Positions 1-12,513 of a DNA stretch of 64,000 nt are shown here, piece after piece. Origin of the DNA: Bugula neritina. Its lineage: Eukaryota > Bryozoa > Gymnolaemata > Cheilostomatida > Bugulidae. The notes under the pieces were generated by a model. The model had not been told where the DNA came from and ran no database searches. It saw nothing but the letters and a program-made list of their open reading frames with translations. The stretch covers positions 20,458,700 through 20,522,699 of the forward strand of contig OZ037768.1 in assembly GCA_964035545.1 (NCBI GenBank). Reading direction: 5' to 3'. Numbering within the stretch: the stretch's first letter is position 1; every line of letters starts with the position of its first letter. The translations under genes were made by a program, and so were the position numbers.

Positions 1-1806
1 AAATCAGACACAGCCACTTCACAACTTTCTCCAGTGGCAGTCCGAGAGCCACGCACTCGTAAACGGTAATTGTGAATGAGTCATGATAGTATTTAGTGAG
101 TAGTAATAGTATTTAGAGAGTAGTGATAGTATATAGTAAGTAGTAATAGTATTTAGTTAGTAGTGATAGTATTTAGTTAGTAGTAATAGTATTTAGTAAG
201 TAGTGATAGTATTTAGAGAGTAGTGATAGTATATAGTAAGTAGTAATAGTATTTAGTTAGTAGTGATAGTATTTAGTTAGTAGTGATAGTATTTAGTGAG
301 TAGTAATAGTATTTAGTAAGTAGTAATAGTATTTAGTAAGTAGTGATAGTATTTAGAGAGTAGTGATAGTATATAGTAAGTAGTGATAGTATTTAGTTAG
401 TAGTGATAGTATTTAGTTATTAGTGATAGTATTTAGTGAGTAGTAATAGTATTTAGTAAGTAGTAATAGTATTTAGTAAGTAGTGATAGTATTTAGTTAG
501 AAGTGATAGTATATAGTAAGTAGTGATGGGATTTAATAAATAGTGTTCGTTATGTTACTAATAACTCATCATTAGTTTACAGTTTTAGTGCTGCAGTATG
601 AAAAGGTTTGGAGAATTTGCTTTTTCTTATTGTTTCTGTGATTATTTCATAGCAGCAAAGTAGACTGCAATGACTCTATTTCTATTTATACTCATGTTAC
701 TGTTTCAGGCGAACAGCTGATTTTGAGATCTATGAAAAGGGTATTTCATTACTTGAGAATTCTCCTTCACCTTCGAATAAAGTTCGTCGTCGGTCGAAGC
801 GTTTGCGGTCTTCACTGGCCCTTTACGGTTTGTATTTATTATAATCTCACTTAGCACTAGTGCTGAGCTGGTATGTGGAATACTGAAGATACTGAAATTA
901 AGTGGTTGTTCAACTGTGTCAGTATTTTCTATTATTATCGGTACTAGCTTTTCCATTATGTATTTCTGGTGCTTTGCCTGTTGGTGCAACATTTGTTTCT
1001 AAAATCTTATGATTTGTTATGACTAGACACCTTAAATATTTTATTATACACTTTCAGGTAAACCTAGAGTTGCACCCGCTTTACGCCAAAAGCCTTCCTC
1101 AGGTTTAGACTTGAAGGTATTTGATCAGAAGGGTGTAGATGTCCCGAACAGTTATTCAGAGAATTTTCCAGAAATTCCTCGTACAGACGAGTCATACACA
1201 AATGATCCTTGCGCAGACATACCATGTGTAGACGTGATTAGTGCAGACACAGACATTCCTTGCTCAGATGTGCCTAGTGCAGACGTGGCTAGTGCAGACA
1301 TGCCTAGTGCAGACGTGGCTAGTGCAGACATGGCTAGTGCAGACGTGGCTAGTGCAGACATGGCTAGTGCAGACGTGGCTAACACTGATTACTCAGAGGC
1401 TGAGCCACCGATGTGCCCTTCACTTGATACCTCTTTAGCTAATATAAGTAGCAGCACATTTATTATAGATGATGAACAGTTTCCACTACCTCAGGACTTA
1501 GTAAACCTTTATACAAACACAAACTACGTCGCTCCATCCCCAACTACTCTCTCTACAATATTTGAAACCCCACGGCTAGTAAAAGGAGATGAGGTGTTTT
1601 ATTCTAAAGTAGCCAAGTATAGATATTTTAAATTTGATGAAGGGTGCTGGTACCATGTCCCGCCTGCCAAACGAATTTTACGAAGGAAAAAAGCTAGAAA
1701 CAATGGTTGGACTAAAGCAACAAAAGCTATTGATCAGCAGTGTGCAAGTTTAGTAAGTGATGCAATGAATAGGTTGGATAAATTGATGCTAGAGGATTCT
1801 GATTAG
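1..1806 (+). CDS. Shugoshin-like protein, C-terminal part (5' end outside window)
   Basis: Three exons join in phase: 1-66 (donor GT at 67), 709-827 and 1058-1806, with stop TAG at 1804. The second and third exons encode VRRRSKRLRSSLALYGKPRV followed by APALRQ. The basic RRSKR stretch, then Y-x-x-P-x5-L-R, matches the spacing of the shugoshin C-terminal motif (Shugoshin_C), which binds phosphorylated histone H2A at centromeres. Family role: protection of centromeric cohesin through PP2A, and spindle checkpoint support. The N-terminal coiled coil expected of shugoshins would lie left of the window and cannot be checked. After the motif there is an unusually long tail of about 240 residues: an acidic Ser-Ala-Asp repeat, then a conserved-looking block (FETPRL, EVFYSKVAKYRYFKFDEGCW, a basic RILRRKKAR stretch). 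Exon structure is strong; the family assignment rests on one short motif. Sororin or another chromosomal protein is the alternative. Confidence 0.55.
85..535 (+). repeat. 20-bp minisatellite in intron of shugoshin-like gene
   Basis: About 22 tandem copies of a 20-bp unit resembling tagtgatagtatttagttag, with small variants at fixed positions. It starts about 20 bases after the splice donor at 67 and fills most of the intron up to the exon at 709. Units carry many stop codons, so the array is not coding. Confidence 0.95.
1270..1385 (+). repeat. Coding minisatellite, 30-bp unit (SADVASADMA)n
   Basis: The last exon of the shugoshin-like gene contains a tandem array built from 15-bp half-units reading gctagtgcagacgtg and gctagtgcagacatg. 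It translates as alternating SADVA and SADMA/SADMP. Looser versions (CADIP, CVDV, CSDVP) extend it upstream to about 1210, as in an expanding array with older divergent copies at one edge. The period is a multiple of three, so length changes keep the frame. The product is an acidic, small-residue, probably disordered stretch. Confidence 0.85.
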
Positions 1807-3656
1807 TAGAATGCGGGATATAATCAAAATTCATTCTCTCATTTATGTTGACTGCAGCTGTTTTTACAATGTCTATTTTTACAGTATTAGATAATTCAGA
1901 ACATTATCAATATATTTTATTGTTCTTTCAGCAAGTATATTTTCAGCTTGTTTAGAACGGCAGACTATAACTAACAAGTATTGCATCATTTCCTGTTATT
2001 TCATAGGCAATTATGTTTTATTAACTGTATTAGTAACTGTTTGGCTGAATATTATGTTGTCTCATTTCTATGCCTTATAAATGTTATGATATGCAATCCA
2101 TCGAATTAGAGGCAAAAACCGTTTTAAATTATACCCTACTGAATATACCCCTCATTTCCTTGTCTTTAAATAATATTAATAAAATTTGAAACTTCCTCGA
2201 TATTATACAAAATATTTCTGATAGAAGTTAATTTTTCAACTGCAATTTTACTAAGTAATTAGTAGTGTTCAACAGAGTTGGTTTTACATGCAAGTTGTTG
2301 ATATCACTTCTCATTATAATGCAGCACATTAACTAATGTTTGTCATTTTAAAAGTTTAATTAATATTGTGTTACTAAACAGTTACCTGGTTATAGGTATA
2401 TGAAATCAGTTTACGTTCTTGGAAAGTGGACATAATCTTATCATGAGCTAACTACCAAAATATTTGTTCCTAATAGGAACAAAATAGCTATTTGTTGCTT
2501 AAGTAACCTCAAATTGCTACTTTGTAGTGTCTAAAAGAAATGAATATAAAAATGAAAGCAAAACTCAAGTTATTAGGAGCAATGCTTCTCTAAATCCAAT
2601 TATTACATCCGCAACTGAGCAACGCTCTTCACGTTGTCCTATGTGAAACTCTGTGGTTATAAGCACTAAGTTTGGCTCAACCAGATTTTCCCAAAAGGTT
2701 TTCAGCTCATGAACAAATTTACTTGCAGTATCAACACAAATATTTTTCAGCAAGTCGGAACAGTGGTCATTCAAACAGTGGAGTTATCAGCCCTCAAATA
2801 GTGAATACGTTGAGCGTGGGTGATCAATTATTGGTCAATTTACAAAATCTCGCTGTGGCGGAAACTACAAATGTTTAAATAGATATGAATGAAACTGAAA
2901 GTCAGAGAAGTTTAGTGATATTAGGATTACTTAGAAGGGAATGGAAGAATTTGTTGTAGCTTGTAAACGGCTTTGCAGTAAACAGAATCATTATTATTAT
3001 GAATAGCAACGGCAATAGGATAGACTCATAGCCATAATCATAACGATAATCATTATCATAATTATAATGATTATTTATTTGATAATCATAATCATAATGA
3101 CTATCAGTATCACTATTAGTATTGAATATCAATATCACTATGACTATCAGTATCAATATGTTTATTAATTATCAATATTATTAATAAATTATAATGATAA
3201 TCATAATGATGAATAATCACAATCACTCAAAGTTGATCAGTAATGACTAAGTCTAATGACTAATGAGTAATAATAATTTCAGTATCAGTATGAGTATAGA
3301 ATTAATTAAGTATTCTTTACAATTGATTATTTAATATTTTTTATTTATAGTTATTGACTAAAATTAGTAATTAAAATCCAATACTTTAATCTAGTTTTAC
3401 TTTTGAATACTTTTCAGCGAAATCTATCTAAAATTTTCGTTTCCAATCTTTACTGCATAGAATTGGATGCATATTATTTTGTTTTAGGTAAGAACTAAGA
3501 TTTAAATGACAAATTCACATACAAGTACCCTACCAGTAACAGTTACTAAACTTATAAATTTAAACCAATCTTATTCTATAAAAATATTAAACAATCAACT
3601 ATTTAAGGCTTTTTGAAAAATTATTTAATACTTGATTTGAATTGGTAGAATTCAAA
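1807..3656. other. Intergenic gap between shugoshin-like gene and KIFC1
   Basis: AT-rich sequence with no recognisable gene. At 2560-2878 both strands are open for about 70 codons (minus-strand peptide with KTFWENLVEP; plus-strand peptide with FPKRFSAHEQIYLQ), but neither has splice support or a recognised family. At 2985-3290 there is cryptic simple sequence made of cataat/tatcat variants. The promoter of the kinesin gene must lie in the right part of this gap; no defined element was seen. Confidence 0.5.
2178..2183 (+). promoter_or_regulatory. Polyadenylation signal AATAAA for shugoshin-like gene
   Basis: AATAAA about 370 bases after the stop codon at 1804-1806, in AT-rich 3' sequence. It is the first canonical hexamer found after the stop. 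Confidence 0.45.
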
Positions 3657-6600
3657 ATGGAGCGAAAAGCGGGAACAACTAACACCAAGTCCAAGCTTAT
3701 GCAACCGGGGAGTTTTAGTGTAAGCTTTATACGCTTTTATATTGTTTTGCAATAAAATATATTATGTTTCATACTCGTGCGCTATTTCAGTATTTGTATC
3801 CTATTTTATACTCTTCTCTCTGGTGTATTTCTAAAGGCTACTAAAAGGCGTAAACTTGGAGAAACAGCCACTGTTTCTACAGCCAGTACTGCCTCAGCCA
3901 GTAAGTTTGTTTATATTCTCAGCATTATAAGTGTGAATAGAGATTTACTTATGTTTTGTTCTAACCAAAAGTCTAGTTTCTCAGTTCTGATTATCACTAC
4001 TACATTGTCGGTGGTTGGTGGACTTGTATACTACACGTTAGTATCATCAATTTTCAGAATCTATTGCTTTATTAGTAAGTCTATGTGTTAGCTTCAAACA
4101 AGGTGATGACATTCATCTGTCCTTGAATTTTTAATTTTTAAAATACAATCAAGATGAATGTTCTGGTTATTCCAGATGTCACTGTCTCTCAAAGCAGCTT
4201 ATCAAAAAGGCGGCCATTGTCAACTACTGTACCATCCACTTCGCAAGCTTCCTCTAGCAGATCTAAGTCATTATTTTCAGGTTGGTGTTTATTAGAACGA
4301 ATTTTCTTCTGTGATGCTCAATGTTATCACCCAGGTTATGCTATATCATATTATTTCTATCATGCTTTATGTGAACATGTTTTATAACCACTACATTCCC
4401 ATTGCTTCGCACTATGCGAATGAATTTTTCATTCAATGTTTGGGAACGAAATCAAAATTGTAAGTTCATGGAAACCGCAACCACAAATTCACCCGTACAA
4501 ATGCTAAAAAGCAATGGGAACGCAGCGAATAGCTCAAGGTCTTGAGGGTCTCTCATCTCTCTTTTAGTCTGTACATAGGCTTGGTATTTGCTTAGTTTAC
4601 CTACCACAAAGTTATAATCACGAGGAACACAAAATTAATTGTATAATGCAAAAGGGCAAAGTGTTTTGATAAAATCTCAATAGTATATTTACCACATGAT
4701 GTTGGTCTGATTTTAATGATACAAATATGTCTAAAGTGATTGTTTTAATTATCATTCTAGTAGGTACTCGATCATCGGCTAACATCAAGACTGCGGCTGC
4801 TAAGAAACCTGCCACTTCAAGTGCTCCAAAGGTAAGCAATGAGTATTCAATATTTCACTTCTACTTAACCACAGCTTGGGCGTTGCCTTTACTTTAAACT
4901 ATTTGTCTCAACTCCATAGTGTTCAGCTGCTACTGAAATTTTTAAATAATATAAAATCGTTTTGATACGCATTTAAAAATAATTTCTCCTTCAGATAAAC
5001 AGAAGTGATTAAAGTTGAACATCACTTGTTGTCCATACTTGTGTCTCAATCTACCATTCCCAATGCCAGTGTAGGATACATTCTTCCAGCCGGTGTTATA
5101 TTCTATGTTGAAGGGTACAACTGCACCCAAACGAGCAGCTTGGGATACGAAAGGAAAACTGGAAGACCTGACAAAACAGTTTGAATCATTTAGAAAAGAA
5201 ATGTTAAACAAGGAGAACATGGCGCAACAGGTGGTTGAGCAGAAGGACCAGGCTATTGTGAAAATAGAGTGTGAAATGAGCGAACAGGTGCTAGTTTTAT
5301 TGGCTCATATTGTCTATTTATAGATTACTATTAGTGTATTTATAGATTACTATTAGTATATTTATGGATTACTATTAATGTATTTATAGATTACTATTAG
5401 AATATTATATTTTATATTGCTTTTTGTATATTTATAATTTATTAATTTTCTTTTTATTGATTACTATTAACATATTAATATATTACTATTAGTATGTTAG
5501 TAGATTACTATTAGTCTATTTTTTATCTGCACCAATAATAGACAATAGTTGGATAGATTTTTATAATATTGAAGACATGTGATATAAATGTTATAATATT
5601 TTCTTACATGTGACTTCAACAGGGTTTTAACTTTATTAAACACAGTATATTTATTGTAATGACGCATTATTATGTATTTACAATGTTTTTTTATTTCTTT
5701 ATTCTTTGCCATAAATGCAGCTGCAAGGTGCCAACAAAGAATGTGAAAAACTCAAGAATGAGTTGCAACAAAAAAATACTGAATTTGAAGTGGAAAGGGA
5801 GAGCTTCGTGAAAAAACTCAAAGAGCTGAAAGATGAGAATGCTGCTTTACAGGACAAGTGAGCAGTTATGTTGTAGACTGGTATCTGTGTATGACGGATA
5901 GGAAAAGATAAGGAGTAATTTATTTGGTTGCAGATTCTGAACTTTAAGGCTATGCATATTTCTCAATTCTCTAGATATGTAGCTAGGTACACCTCTTTTC
6001 ACATCTCCCACCTCTCCTCCCTCCCACCTCTCCTCTCTCTCCTCCCTCTCCTCTCTCCCACCTCTCCTCTCTCCCACCTCTCCTCTCTCTCACCTCTCCT
6101 CTCTCCCACCTCTCCTCCCTCTCACCTCTCTCTCACCTCTCCTCCCTCTCTCACCTATCCTCCCTCCCACCTCTCCTCTCTCTCACCTCTCCTCTCCTCT
6201 CTCCCACCTCTCTTCTCTCCCACCTCTCCTCTCTCTCACCTCTCTCCTCTCTCACCTCTCTTCTCTCTCTCTCCTCTCTCTCACCTCTCCTCTCTCCCAC
6301 CTCACCTCTCCTCTCTCTCACCTCTCTTCTCTCCCACCTCTCTTCTCTCTCACCTCTCCTCTCTCCCACCTCACCTCTCCTCTCTCTCACCTCTCTCCTC
6401 TCTCACCTCTCTTCTCTCTCTCTCCTCTCTCTCACCTCTCCTCTCTCCTCTCTCCTCTCTCACCTCTCCCACCTCACCTCTCCCACCTCTCCTCCCTCTC
6501 ACCTCTCTCTCACCTCTCCTCTCTCTCACCTCTCCTCTCTCCCACCTCTCCTCCCTCTCACCTCTCTCTCACCTCTCCTCTCTCTCACCTCTCCTCCCTC

Positions 6601-9600
6601 TCACCTCTCCTCTCTCTCACCTCTCCTCTCTCTCACCTCTCTTCTCTCTCACCTCTCCTCTCTCTCACCTCTCCTCTCTCTCACCTCTCCTCCCTCTCTC
6701 ACCTCTCCTCCCTCTCTCACCTATCCTCCCTCCCACCTCTCTTCTCTCCCACCTCTCCTCTCTCTCACCTCTCACCTCTCTTCTCTCTCTCTCCTCTCTC
6801 TCACCTCTCCTCTCTCCCACCTCACCTCTCCTCTCTCTCACCTCTCTTCTCTCCCACCTCTCTTCTCTCTCACCTCTCCTCTCTCCCACCTCACCTCTCC
6901 TCTCTCTCACCTCTCTCCTCTCTCACCTCTCTTCTCTCTCTCTCCTCTCTCTCACCTCTCCTCTCTCCTCTCTCACCTCTCCCACCTCACCTCTCCCACC
7001 TCTCCTCCCTCTCACCTCTCTCTCACCTCTCCTCTCTCTCACCTCTCCTCTCTCCCACCTCTCCTCCCTCTCACCTCTCTCTCACCTCTCCTCTCTCTCA
7101 CCTCTCCTCCCTCTCACCTCTCCTCTCTCTCACCTCTCCTCTCTCTCACCTCTCTTCTCTCTCACCTCTCCTCTCTCTCACCTCTCTTCTCTCTCACCTC
7201 TCCTCCCTCTCTCACCTATCCTCCCTCCCACCTCTCCTCTCTCCCACCTCTCCTCTCCTCTCTCCCACCTCTCCTCTCCTCTCTCCCACCTATCCTCTCT
7301 CTCACCTCTCCTCCCTCTCACCTATCCTCTCTCTCACCTCTCCTCCCTCTCACCTCTCCTCTCTCTCACCTCTCCTCTCCTCCCTCCTCTCCTCTCTCTC
7401 ACCTCTCTTCTCTCTCACCTCTCTTCTCTCCCACCTATCCTCTCTCTCACCTCTCCTCCCTCCCACCTCTCCTCTCTCCCACCTCTCCTCTCTCTCCTCC
7501 CTCTTCTCCTCTCTCTCACCTCTCTTCTCTCTCACCTCTCTTCTCTCCCACCTATCCTCTCTCTCACCTCTCCTCCCTCCCACCTCTCCTCTCTCTCCTC
7601 CCTCCTCTCCTCTCTCCCACCTCTCTTCTCTCCCACCTCTCCTCCCTCTCTCACCTATCCTCTCTCCCACCTCTCTTCTCTCCCACCTCTCCTCCCTCTC
7701 TCACCTATCCTCTCTCCCACCTCTCCTCTCTCCCACCTCTCTTCTCTCCCACCTATCCTCTCTCTCACCTCTCCTCCCTCTCACCTATCCTCTCTCTCAC
7801 CTCTCCTCCCTCTCACCTCTCCTCTCTCTCACCTCTCCTCTCTCTCACCTCTCCTCTCTCCCACCTCTCCTCTCTCTCCTCCCTCCTCTCCTCTCTCTCA
7901 CCTCTCTTCTCTCTCACCTCTCTTCTCTCCCACCTATCCTCTCTCTCACCTCTCCTCCCTCCCACCTCTCCTCTCTCTCCTCCCTCCTCTCCTCTCTCCC
8001 ACCTCTCTTCTCTCCCACCTCTCCTCCCTCTCTCACCTATCCTCTCTCTCACCTCTCCTCCCTCCCACCTCTCCTCTCTCTCACCTCTCCTCTCCTCTCT
8101 CCCACCTCTCTTCTCTCCCACCTATCCTCTCTCTCACCTCTCCTCCCTCCCACCTCTCCTCTCTCTCCTCCCTCCTCTCCTCTCTCCCACCTCTCTTCTC
8201 TCTCACCTCTCCTCTCTCTCACCTCACTTCTCTCTCACCTCTCCTCTCTCTCACCTCTCCTCTCTCTCACCTCTCCTCCCTCTCCTCCCACCTCTCCTCT
8301 CTCTCACCTCTCCTCCCTCTCACCTCTCTTCTCTCCCACCTCTCTTCTCTCCCACCTCTCCTCTCTTCTACCTCCTACTTTTCTAGCACAGCTCTTTACC
8401 CTTCCTATACTCATGCAGTATGTAAAGAACTGACACAGTTGGCAGCTGTAGGCTGGCTAATGGCTTTCATGTCTTACTGTGTGCTTTAGACTGGAGTTGG
8501 TGAACCAGCAGCTGCGAACAGAACAGAAAATGTCGGCCAAGTTGCGTCTCGATGAGAAAGACCTAAAGCTGGATTTAGAGTCTAGAGACAACACTATACA
8601 GCAGAACCTTAGTAGGTTCATTCTCCGTCCTGTATTCATACCACATCCACACTTTTGAGATGTATTCTAACTTTAGTAAATTAGACTAAATGTTCATTTT
8701 ATAGCTGCAGTCTCCTATCTGTTACATCCAGTAGTAATCTGATACTACGTTGGAATATTTTGATTCAGCTGCTGCTGTTACTCCAAGATTTTCGCTTTAT
8801 CTTTTGAAGATGGAGTTTTGGGCCGCCATGTTATGAGCCTCTAGTTTTTAAGTCAACACTTGAGCACTTCCTGTTTTGCTACTCAAGTTCTAAAATCCTT
8901 TCTGTCTATTTGCAGTTTGATTGTCACATGAAAAGAGCTTAGGGTTGACAGGTTGAAATGGAACCAAGTCTAAATGTTTTCTTTTATAAAAGAGCCAAGC
9001 AATGTTTAGGGCGACGTGTGCAGGTTGTCATGTTGTTGCAGGTAAGATTGCAAGCTTGGATACCCGAGTAAAGGAGTGCGAGGGGGTGATAGAGGAGCTG
9101 AACAAGGATAAGCTGGAACACGAGTATGAGAGAAGAAAGTTACACAACACAATCCAGGAACTCAAGGTATGAGCACACGACTCCTTGTTGAGCAGCCGCT
9201 ACTATGGGCTGTGTATGTGTAGCATAGAGGGCTCTCTTAACCCACCCTGCCTTTATTTAATGGTTCTAAGGCTAATCATGAAGTTATTACTTTGGTTTCG
9301 TACTAGATTCAACACGGCTGTGAGCTAAACTTATTACAAGGTGATATAAATTATGAGCGCACCTTTTACTTATAGTTGTTTCGTTTTTGCATAATGTTAT
9401 GATATGTTTTAAAACTATTTTCAGCCTGAATTGTACTTTCAGAATATCATATTTTTGCAGCTCTAGCAACTTATTGTGTCTTTTTAGGGTAACATAAGAG
9501 TATTTTGTCGTGTGCGACCATGTCTGCCGTCAGACGGAGAGCAAGAAAATATTTATTCATATCCAGATATAGACCAGAAGAAGGTGCAGGGAAATTCATT

Positions 9601-12370
9601 TATTATTTTCATGAAAATATTTTCGAACTATTCCATAACACAAAACTATACTAGAAATATATTTACTATAAACTATTAGAGAATCGGTTTGCTTGTCAGC
9701 TGTTTTTGTCATTAGCATTTATTATTATCTTTGTATATTCTTCCTAGAAAGAGTTTAAGTGATTTTGTTGTATTAACTCTATATATTTCTCCTAGAAAGT
9801 GACTTTGTTGTACATGGATTTGTGAGTTACGCAGAGTATACTTGTAGATCTCCCTGACCAAACCACCGTCTTTCAATGAAACCGCCATCAATGAAACTCT
9901 ACGGAAAACTGAAAAATTTGACTTCTCTTTTGACAAAGTGTTTGATCAGAGTTCTGGCCAATCAGACATCTTTGAAGAGATCTCACAGCTGGTTCAGGTA
10001 GATAAACGGGTTTATTAGTGTGAGAGGTCAGTGTTGGTTATTTGATCTCTACAGTGGTTTAACACATGATGAATCTCTTGATGCTGCACACACCTATGTG
10101 CATGTCTTGAACAAACACCACACACACTCACGCCTATGTAGGCACACACGGACATAATTTATATATTATATTTTGGTGTAATATTTCAGTTGACATAACT
10201 TGGATTGTCTAATGTAACTGTAATTAGAGGTATAAATGTGAGTGCAATGCATTTATCACACTGAGTGCCGGGTGGGGTATTGTGTGTAACAAGCAGCGGT
10301 GGAAAGGTGGTTTGTGCCAAATACAACATAGAGTGAAAATATCATATTCAGTAATGTTACTAAATATATATAATACTTGACCCCCCCAATAGCACTCTGT
10401 AGTAAGCAAGACAGCCTTTGCTGTTTTTAGTGCTCTCAGTTTCAGTAGGCTAATTTCAAGTATCCCATTGAAACATGTTTGGGAGTTGTCTGACCACATG
10501 AGTTAGCAGAAGCTGGGTTTCCCTGTAGCATTTGTATACTTCTTGTATCTAATTGTAACTCTAAGGGATTTTATGTTCAAACAGTTTGTCGATTCACTAG
10601 TTTAAAGTTAACTTTTGTTTCCAGTTTAGTTTATTTCTCAAAATGAAGTGTTTAACTTCTACTGTTGGCAGAGTGCACTAGATGGATACAATGTCTGCAT
10701 ATTCGCCTACGGCCAGACAGGCTCAGGAAAGACCTACACCATGCAAGGGCCGGATATGCCAACAGACTCCTCAGAAGGGGTCATACCTCGCTCTATAGCT
10801 CAGATATTCCAATCAGCATCACAGCTTGAACACATGGGGTGGAAGGTATGTGTGGTGTGATAATATTGTCTCTACCCTATGCATGCTTCCTGTAGACACT
10901 GATTCTGTAACAGCTAAGTGTGTCATTTGTTCACAATATTTTATGTGACTCCACTTTATGGTATTCGGGATTGTTGAGATAATCAATTTTCACAGCGTTT
11001 AATTAGCATCAAGTTATGTCTCTAAGCTGTAATATTGTTACAATTTTTATATTATCTTTTAATTTGAAGCTTTATATAACTTTAAAGCCTGTAGTTTTTT
11101 TGCTGGTAGTACACCATCGAAGCCAGTTTCCTCGAGATCTACAACGAGAAGATATTTGATCTGCTGGGTAATCCTGGCAAACCGGAGAAACATGAGATTC
11201 AGACTGCATCTGGAGATGTCGTGGTGACCAATTTGATGGTTGTTAATGTAGGGCATCCGGCACAGGTACGTGATGCACACCTGTAGAATAATGGCAGCTT
11301 CATTCGTCATCTCTCTCTCAAGCAGTGCGTTAACGAGCCAAGATATTAACAGTTGCAACAACGAAATGCAATACATCTGTTACTCTATTCTGCAGCCAGC
11401 CTACTACTATTCTTAGTGTTATTCCACTTTGCAGTCAGCATTGTGCTATTCGTAAGATTATTCTAATTTGCTGTCAGCGTTGCGCTATTCGTAAGATTAT
11501 TCTAATTTTCTGTCAGCGTTGTGCTATTCATAAGGTTATTCTAATTTGCTGTCGGTGTTGTGCTATTCGTAGGTCAAAGGTCTCATGGAGACAGCTGTGA
11601 AGAACCGCCACGTAGCAGAGACAATGCTCAATGCCAAGTCATCCAGGAGCCATTCAGTGTTTACTCTCAAAATAAAAGGAGTGAATAGTACCACCTCCGA
11701 GACTTGCGCTGGTATGTGACGCGCTCTGAGTGACAGCTCATGTGTGTGTCTAGACGTCTCGTATGCTGATGCAAAGATGTTGCTTGTGCAGATCAAAATA
11801 TTTTGATTGAATTGATCATTTTAGTAGCTTGTAATTACTGGTACTTAAAATTTTATAATTTTGTGAAATCTATTTAATAGAACTTGCCGCATCCATACTT
11901 GTCACAAACAGCTCTGTGTTTGTGTCGTAGGGAAGCTGCATCTAGTTGATCTGGCGGGATCGGAACGTCTGAAAGAGTCGAAGGCTGAAGGCGAGCGACT
12001 GAAAGAGGCGTGTTGCATCAACACTAGTCTGTCAGCGCTAGGCAACGTCATCATGTCACTAGCTGCCAAGGTCAGTGTGAGATGTTTCAATGTGCGTTAA
12101 GAGTTGTCCCATCTCCTTAGTTGATTTTATCAAATACGATCTAGCAGAATTCTATTGTATTGATTATGTAATATGTTGCAGAAGTCCCATGTGCCATTCA
12201 GGGATAGCAAGCTGACTTATTTACTGCAAAACTCGCTGGGAGGCAACTCCAAAACACTTATGTTCATCAATGTTTCACCAAGAGAAGAGCATTTCAGTGA
12301 ATCTATCAACAGTCTCAGATTTGCCACAAAGGTGAGGAATAAAACGCGGCAGACTCCGGCCTGGTGGTGA
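3657..12370 (+). CDS. KIFC1: Kinesin-14 motor KIFC1/HSET/Ncd-like, complete
   Basis: Fifteen exons in continuous phase: 3657-3719, 3837-3900, 4176-4280, 4761-4831, 5090-5287, 5721-5857, 8490-8611, 9042-9166, 9488-9583, 9848-9997, 10672-10845, 11110-11265, 11573-11711, 11931-12070 and 12182-12370 (stop TGA). Together they give 642 residues, close to the roughly 673 of vertebrate KIFC1. The order is typical of a C-terminal kinesin: basic Ser/Thr-rich tail with KRRK (possible nuclear localisation signal) near residue 24; [14 protein letters not shown], a KIFC1 hallmark at the start of the coiled coil; stalk to about residue 290; neck [20 protein letters not shown]; motor from about 296. Motor motifs are P-loop GQTGSGKT 391-398, switch I NAKSSRSH 507-514 and switch II DLAGSER 540-546. 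Family role: a nuclear and spindle motor that moves to microtubule minus ends, cross-links and slides microtubules, and focuses poles and clustered centrosomes. The last exon reads through FATKV into a short tail ([11 protein letters not shown]) where other kinesin-14s usually have a Val-Asn-rich end. Confidence 0.94.
4393..4532. mobile_element. Possible tiny inverted-repeat element (MITE-like) in KIFC1 intron 3
   Basis: cattcccattgctt near 4393-4406 is mirrored by aagcaatgggaacg near 4508-4522, giving imperfect terminal inverted repeats of about 13 bases around some 110 bases of non-coding DNA inside the intron 4281-4760. Target-site duplications were not established, so this is only a suggestion. 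Confidence 0.25.
5313..5520 (+). repeat. AT-rich 22-bp imperfect repeats in KIFC1 intron
   Basis: Repeated tatttatagattactattag-like units directly after the donor at 5288, decaying rightwards. Non-coding. Confidence 0.7.
6005..8375 (+). repeat. 2.4-kb CT-rich minisatellite in KIFC1 intron 6
   Basis: Dense, irregular array of units such as cacctctcctctct and cacctctcctccct, about 13-16 bases each, with higher-order blocks (for example, the 6200-6480 pattern recurs at 6740-6990). Almost all plus-strand bases are pyrimidine, apart from roughly one A per unit. It lies between exons 5721-5857 and 8490-8611 of the kinesin gene. Because T is always followed by C, T or A inside the motif, stops are nearly absent, which leaves long open frames on both strands. 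These are by-products of composition, not genes. Confidence 0.97.
11405..11572 (+). repeat. About 40-bp repeat abutting a KIFC1 splice acceptor
   Basis: Four units of about 38-40 bases (gctattcgtaagattattct, then aatttgctgtcagcgttg) lie immediately before the exon at 11573. The last unit supplies the acceptor itself (gctattcgtag, then GTCAAAGG). The earlier units carry gctattcgtaag or gctattcataag, that is, degraded copies of the same 3' splice site. Confidence 0.85.
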
Positions 12371-12513
12371 CTCCGAATCAGTGCTCTTTGACAACCCGTC
12401 CTCTTGTGCTCATATTTTTCAGCTGTGTTTGGTTTTTTGTGCATTTTTATGGTTGAAAATTGTGTTTGAATTAGAGTGTTATACATATTTTGTTTACTTG
12501 AATTGATTTTTGG

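Noticed and set aside
2560-2878. Overlapping open frames of about 70 codons on both strands between the shugoshin-like and kinesin genes
   Set aside because: Neither has a start context, splice sites or recognised domain; kept only as a note in the intergenic entry.
6151-8121. Minus-strand Glu/Arg-rich open frames ([10 protein letters not shown])
   Set aside because: Antisense of the same CT array; no splice or family support.
5928-8489. 853-codon open frame of Ser/Leu/Pro ([17 protein letters not shown])
   Set aside because: It is produced by the CT-rich minisatellite, which cannot form stops. It lies in a KIFC1 intron whose flanking exons join in phase without it.
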